From Deltaproteobacteria bacterium (GTDB taxonomy: Bacteria; Bdellovibrionota; O2-12-FULL-43-9; JACQJE01), in contig JACQJE010000070.1 of assembly GCA_016205125.1 (NCBI GenBank), forward strand, positions 1 through 9,648: a stretch of DNA of 9,648 nucleotides, in the 5' to 3' direction. Shown in pieces: positions 7,066 through 9,648 of the stretch (position 1 is the stretch's first letter; each line of letters starts with the position of its first letter). The position numbers and the translations under genes were made by a program. The notes beneath the pieces were generated by a model that saw nothing but the letters and a program-made list of their open reading frames with translations, did not search any database and was not told where the DNA came from.

Positions 7066-7641
7066 TCACTCTCCCTTTAATTTTTTTAGCACGTAAAAAG
7101 GATTTTCTTTCTTTTCTGCCCCGCACTGGCATTTCCCGCTGTTCAAGCTCTCGCCGCATCTGCTGCAGCGCCCTTTGCAAGCCTCATTACAAAGAGGCTG
7201 CATAGGGGTCTCCAGGAGAAACTGCTCTCCAACCAAATCGACAATATTGAGAAAATGTGTATCGAGCTGAGACAATCCCGTCTCCCCCTCGGCCAATTTG
7301 ACCTCTTCTCTTATTCCCCCTCTCATCCCCCCTTTTCCTTCTTTAAAATCTGTTGAAAACCCGGCTGAAAAAGGGTGGGCGAGATCGGACGAGAAATCTT
7401 CTCCACATCTCGCGCACGTGAGAAGAAGCGCGGCATGAATGCTCCCTTTGACAAAGACAACGGGTCCAACGCGTTCCAAAAAAAGGGTCACATGAAAGGG
7501 GGACTCTCGCTTTAATCCTTTTTCTCCCAAAAAATCAATCAGCCATTTGTCCCGCTCTCCATACTCGAGATCCAGACCCCCCTCTGGAATACTATAGATA
7601 TCGATTTCGTAAGGTTTGCGGCCTTTCGCTTTCTTTTCCAT
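7066..7641 (-). CDS. yceD: YceD/DUF177 family protein
   Basis: DUF177 proteins are nearly always encoded next to rpmF and are linked to ribosomal RNA processing or accumulation; the molecular role is not settled. The 191-residue product has the family layout: an N-terminal beta-rich part starting YEIDIYSIPEGG, LTCARCGEDF with Cys76/Cys79, and a C-terminal PLCNEACKGRCSRCGESL...GKCQC cluster with Cys151, 155, 159, 162, 171 and 173, which could bind metal. I start it at the ATG at 7641, just before the conserved region; an in-frame ATG at 7731 would add 30 residues without family character. GGAG lies 13 nt upstream, a rather long spacing. This is the first gene of the operon. Confidence 0.9.
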   Translation of the reverse strand: MEKKAKGRKPYEIDIYSIPEGGLDLEYGERDKWLIDFLGEKGLKRESPFHVTLFLERVGPVVFVKGSIHAALLLTCARCGEDFSSDLAHPFSAGFSTDFKEGKGGMRGGIREEVKLAEGETGLSQLDTHFLNIVDLVGEQFLLETPMQPLCNEACKGRCSRCGESLNSGKCQCGAEKKENPFYVLKKLKGE

Positions 7642-7702
7642 GAAACTGACCGAGCTCCGAGAGCAGTGTGAGGTAAAGAAATTCTCATGCGACGTTGAGG
7701 GG

Positions 7703-7731
7703 AAAATAGCATACAGATTGATGGCTTGCAA
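7703..7731 (-). promoter_or_regulatory. Candidate sigma-70-type promoter of the yceD-ribD operon
   Basis: The minus strand has TTGCAA (7731-7726) and TATTTT (7708-7703) separated by exactly 17 nt, each matching 4 of 6 consensus positions. Transcription would begin about 50-60 nt before the yceD ATG. The placement is right for the operon's head, but the boxes are only moderate matches. Confidence 0.3.
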
Positions 7732-7750
7732 GGCAGAACAAACCTCTTCA

Positions 7751-7955
7751 GGGTCCCGGCAAAGTCATGACAGAGCGGCATAGGGATCTCTCTCAAGGGA
7801 CGCGCGGACACGATCATGATTCATAGGCCGCCTTTAATCGCCTGAGTCCGCGCTGCATTTCGCCGCCCAGCCATCATTTGCGAACTTTCTGGGCGGCTCC
7901 ATAGCCCCTTTACGAGAGATCCCTATGCCGCTCTGTCATGCCTTTGCTGGGACTC
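7751..7955. mobile_element. 205-bp element with 42-nt terminal inverted repeats (MITE-like)
   Basis: Bases 7751-7792 and the reverse complement of 7914-7955 agree at 39 of 42 positions, including 27 consecutive matches from CATGACAG to the inner end (TAGGGATCTCTC). The 121-nt centre holds two smaller inverted pairs: GCGCGGAC (7802-7809) with GTCCGCGC (7846-7853), and GCCGCCCAG (7862-7870) with CTGGGCGGC (7889-7897). Transcribed, it would fold as a long stem closed by a multibranch loop. TCA flanks it on both sides (7748-7750 and 7956-7958), a possible 3-bp target duplication. No transposase is present. The size and long terminal repeats suggest a nonautonomous transposable element; a structured RNA or large REP-type repeat is the alternative. 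Confidence 0.65.
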
Positions 7956-8097
7956 TCAACCCCCCTTGGTTCACCGATGCTGGCGGCGCTCAAGGTTTTA
8001 CACTGCAGGCAGATGGATTTTGGCCGTATTTTGAGATATTATAAGGCTGAATAAGACTAAAGCAGGCAATCCTTCCCCCACCTTATAGGTGGCTCTC
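7956..8097. other. Remainder of divergent spacer before gspC
   Basis: No gene is supported here. AT-rich bases around 8025-8060 may contain the gspC promoter, but I could not find a -35/-10 pair with proper spacing. AGGTGG at 8087-8092 is the ribosome-binding site of gspC. Confidence 0.4.
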
Positions 8098-9069
8098 ATG
8101 AGACGCTTTGAAGCAAAGGGCTTTTTTCAACTCGAGAGATGGATCGATTTTATCAAACGCCTCTCATGGGAAGATATTCGCCGGTTTCGCTGGGTCGGAC
8201 ATCTTGCACTCATCGGATTGATGGCCTACTTGAGCTCAAGTATCCTCTCCCAGTATGTGCGTCACAAAGTCAGCCCTCTTCTCGAATTGAAGCGAAAAGA
8301 AGCTCCAAGAGGGATTGAAGAAAGAGAGCTTCATAGAGGAGATTTCACAAGTATTATTGACACCAACATGTTCAATCCGGGTGCGGCCGTTCCTGAAGTG
8401 ACCGAGATCATCCCTGGCGCACCGCAGAGGTTCGACAAAACTGCCGCCATCCCGTCCCAGCTTCCGGCAGATCTAGTCGGAACGATTACCCTCCCCAATC
8501 CCGATCTCTCCATTGCCTCTATCCGTGACAAAGCGACCAACAAGACCCTCATTTATCGCGTCAACGATCAATTTTCAGGAAAAGCAACCGTCGTCAGCAT
8601 TGACCGCAAGAAGGTTTATCTCCACAACATCGAAACGGAAAAACTGGAATACATTGAAATTAAAGAGGCGGGAGTAAAAATTCAGACAGCAAGTGTCGTC
8701 CCAGCGCCAGGAGCTCCGACGGTAGAAGGGGTTCGCGAAGTGGGACCCGGCCGCTACGTCGTCTCAAAGAGCTACGTCGATGAGGCGATGCGGAATTTTG
8801 GTCTTGTCCTCACGCAAGCCCGCGTTGTCCCCAATCTGACGGAGGATGGGAAAGTGCGGGGCTTTAAGATCTTCGCGATCAAACCAGACAGCCTGTATGA
8901 TAAACTCAAACTCAAAGATAATGATATCTTGTTAAACATTAATAATGTCACATTGGATGATCCCGCAAAGGGGTATAATATTTTCAATCAACTTCGTTCG
9001 GAGTCGGATATTACAATCAATGTGGAACGGGATGGCCAGCGCCAAACGTTCCGATACAACATCCGGTGA
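8098..9069 (+). CDS. gspC: Type II secretion system protein GspC (PDZ type)
   Basis: GspC is a bitopic inner-membrane protein that links the assembly platform to the outer-membrane secretin in type II secretion. The 323-residue product has a basic cytoplasmic N terminus, one membrane helix at about 33-53 (WVGHLALIGLMAYLSSSIL), and a periplasmic linker. A homology-region domain spans about 85-190 (IIDTNMFNP, LPADLVGTI, SIRDKATNKTLIYRVNDQF). A C-terminal PDZ domain spans about 221-323 (GFKIFAIKPDSLYDKLKLKDNDILLNINNVTLDDP). The ATG at 8098 has AGGTGG 5 nt upstream; an in-frame GTG at 8089 lies inside that site and is less likely. gspD follows 8 nt after its stop. The divergent direction relative to the lipid operon suggests its own promoter. 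Confidence 0.93.
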   Translation: MRRFEAKGFFQLERWIDFIKRLSWEDIRRFRWVGHLALIGLMAYLSSSILSQYVRHKVSPLLELKRKEAPRGIEERELHRGDFTSIIDTNMFNPGAAVPEVTEIIPGAPQRFDKTAAIPSQLPADLVGTITLPNPDLSIASIRDKATNKTLIYRVNDQFSGKATVVSIDRKKVYLHNIETEKLEYIEIKEAGVKIQTASVVPAPGAPTVEGVREVGPGRYVVSKSYVDEAMRNFGLVLTQARVVPNLTEDGKVRGFKIFAIKPDSLYDKLKLKDNDILLNINNVTLDDPAKGYNIFNQLRSESDITINVERDGQRQTFRYNIR

Positions 9070-9077
9070 GGAAAAAG

Positions 9078-9648
9078 ATGATAATCTCAGGGAAGAGGAA
9101 CATGACAGCGAAGAGAATCTTCCTCCCTGTCATGATAGCGGTTCTGGGCGGCTTCTTGTCTGCATGGATAGAATCGCCCCTATTTGCTCAGGCCGCATCT
9201 CCGCAAGGGGAAGAGGCGGCAATCCCGCTCCCTCAAATCACAAGCTCTGAAACAGTGGTCACCTTTGACTATCCAGACGCGGATCTCGCCGACATTGTTG
9301 CGGCGATCAGCAAACTGACGGGAAAGAACTTCATCCTCGATCAGAATGTAAAGGGGAAGATCTCTATTATCTCCCCCTCTCCGGTCACCGTCGAAGAAGC
9401 TTACCGGGCATTTCTCTCAGCGCTGGCGATCAACAAATTCAGCATTGTCCCTTCGGGTAAATATCTCAAGATCGTCCGTCAAAGAGACGCGACCACAGAC
9501 AGCATCCAGACCTTCACGGGAGATTACACACCCGTGATCGACAACTTTGTCACCCAGATTATCCAGTTGAAATATATCAATGCGGAGGAGGTCCGGAGAA
9601 CATTCCGGGATCTCACCACGCGTGAGGCTCAACTCATTGCCTACACAC
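9078..9648 (+). CDS. gspD: Type II secretion system secretin GspD, N-terminal part
   Basis: GspD forms the outer-membrane channel of the type II secretion system. About 190 codons are present before the window ends. A signal peptide is visible (KRIFLPVMIAVLGGFLSAW, then ...LFAQA as a likely cleavage region). The N0 domain follows, with VTFDYPDADLADIVAAIS, GKNFILDQNVKGKISIISP and VTVEEAYRAFLSAL. Then comes the start of an N1 domain (IQLKYINAEEVRRTFRDL). The ATG at 9078 has GAGG 6 nt upstream; a second in-frame ATG at 9102 also has a GAGG-type site and would shorten the signal peptide's N-region by eight residues. The multimerising secretin domain would lie beyond the right edge. Confidence 0.93.
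   Translation, partial: MIISGKRNMTAKRIFLPVMIAVLGGFLSAWIESPLFAQAASPQGEEAAIPLPQITSSETVVTFDYPDADLADIVAAISKLTGKNFILDQNVKGKISIISPSPVTVEEAYRAFLSALAINKFSIVPSGKYLKIVRQRDATTDSIQTFTGDYTPVIDNFVTQIIQLKYINAEEVRRTFRDLTTREAQLIAYT

Noticed and set aside
7642..7731. Upstream extension of yceD by 30 residues
   Set aside because: The extra segment has no DUF177 character and overlaps the best promoter candidate; the conserved domain starts soon after the ATG at 7641.
7925..8044. A 39-codon plus-strand ORF (MPLCHAFAGTLN...) starting in the right arm of the inverted-repeat element
   Set aside because: The opposite arm, read on the other strand, opens with nearly the same peptide (MPLCHDFAGTL), so the start is a by-product of the inverted repeat; there is no good ribosome-binding site and no recognisable protein.

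Overview
The window comes from a bacterial chromosome of roughly 50% G+C (judged by eye). It looks Gram-negative: it carries a type II secretion (gspC-gspD) locus with an inner-membrane GspC and an outer-membrane secretin. The order yceD-rpmF-fabD-fabG-acpP-fabF-rpiB-glyA-nrdR-ribD is the kind found in Deltaproteobacteria-like lineages (Desulfobacterota, Myxococcota and relatives) and some Nitrospirota. I cannot place it to genus.

Left edge (1-272). The minus strand carries the first ~114 nt of a group II intron, probably subgroup IIC, running out of the window to the left. Its 5' boundary (GTGCG) lies 6 nt after a C-rich/G-rich hairpin belonging to a short palindromic repeat family. About 120 nt of weakly open sequence separates this hairpin from ribD.

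Centre (273-7641, all minus strand). Ten genes form a tight operon, read from right to left: yceD (DUF177), rpmF (L32), fabD, fabG, acpP, fabF, rpiB, glyA, nrdR, ribD. Junctions are 4-17 nt overlaps or gaps of 1-40 nt. The operon joins type II fatty-acid synthesis (malonyl loading, carrier protein, condensation, keto reduction) with one-carbon metabolism, pentose isomerisation, dNTP-synthesis regulation and riboflavin synthesis. The plsX and fabH genes usually found between rpmF and fabD are absent; that 40-nt gap holds a 24-bp dyad resembling an operator. ribD contains a second copy of the palindromic repeat, inserted in frame and translated, at a conserved loop of the reductase domain.

Divergent intergenic region (7642-8097). 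This holds a plausible minus-strand promoter for the operon and a ~205-bp element bounded by 42-nt inverted repeats (39 of 42 matching), probably a MITE-like or REP-like nonautonomous element. The rest shows no supported gene.

Right edge (8098-9648, plus strand). gspC is complete and gspD begins but is cut by the window end; these start a type II secretion operon transcribed away from the lipid operon.

No tRNA, rRNA or CRISPR array was seen. The most unusual aspect is the small-repeat biology: one palindromic repeat family appears both inside a coding sequence and as the apparent landing hairpin of a group IIC intron, about 700 bp apart.
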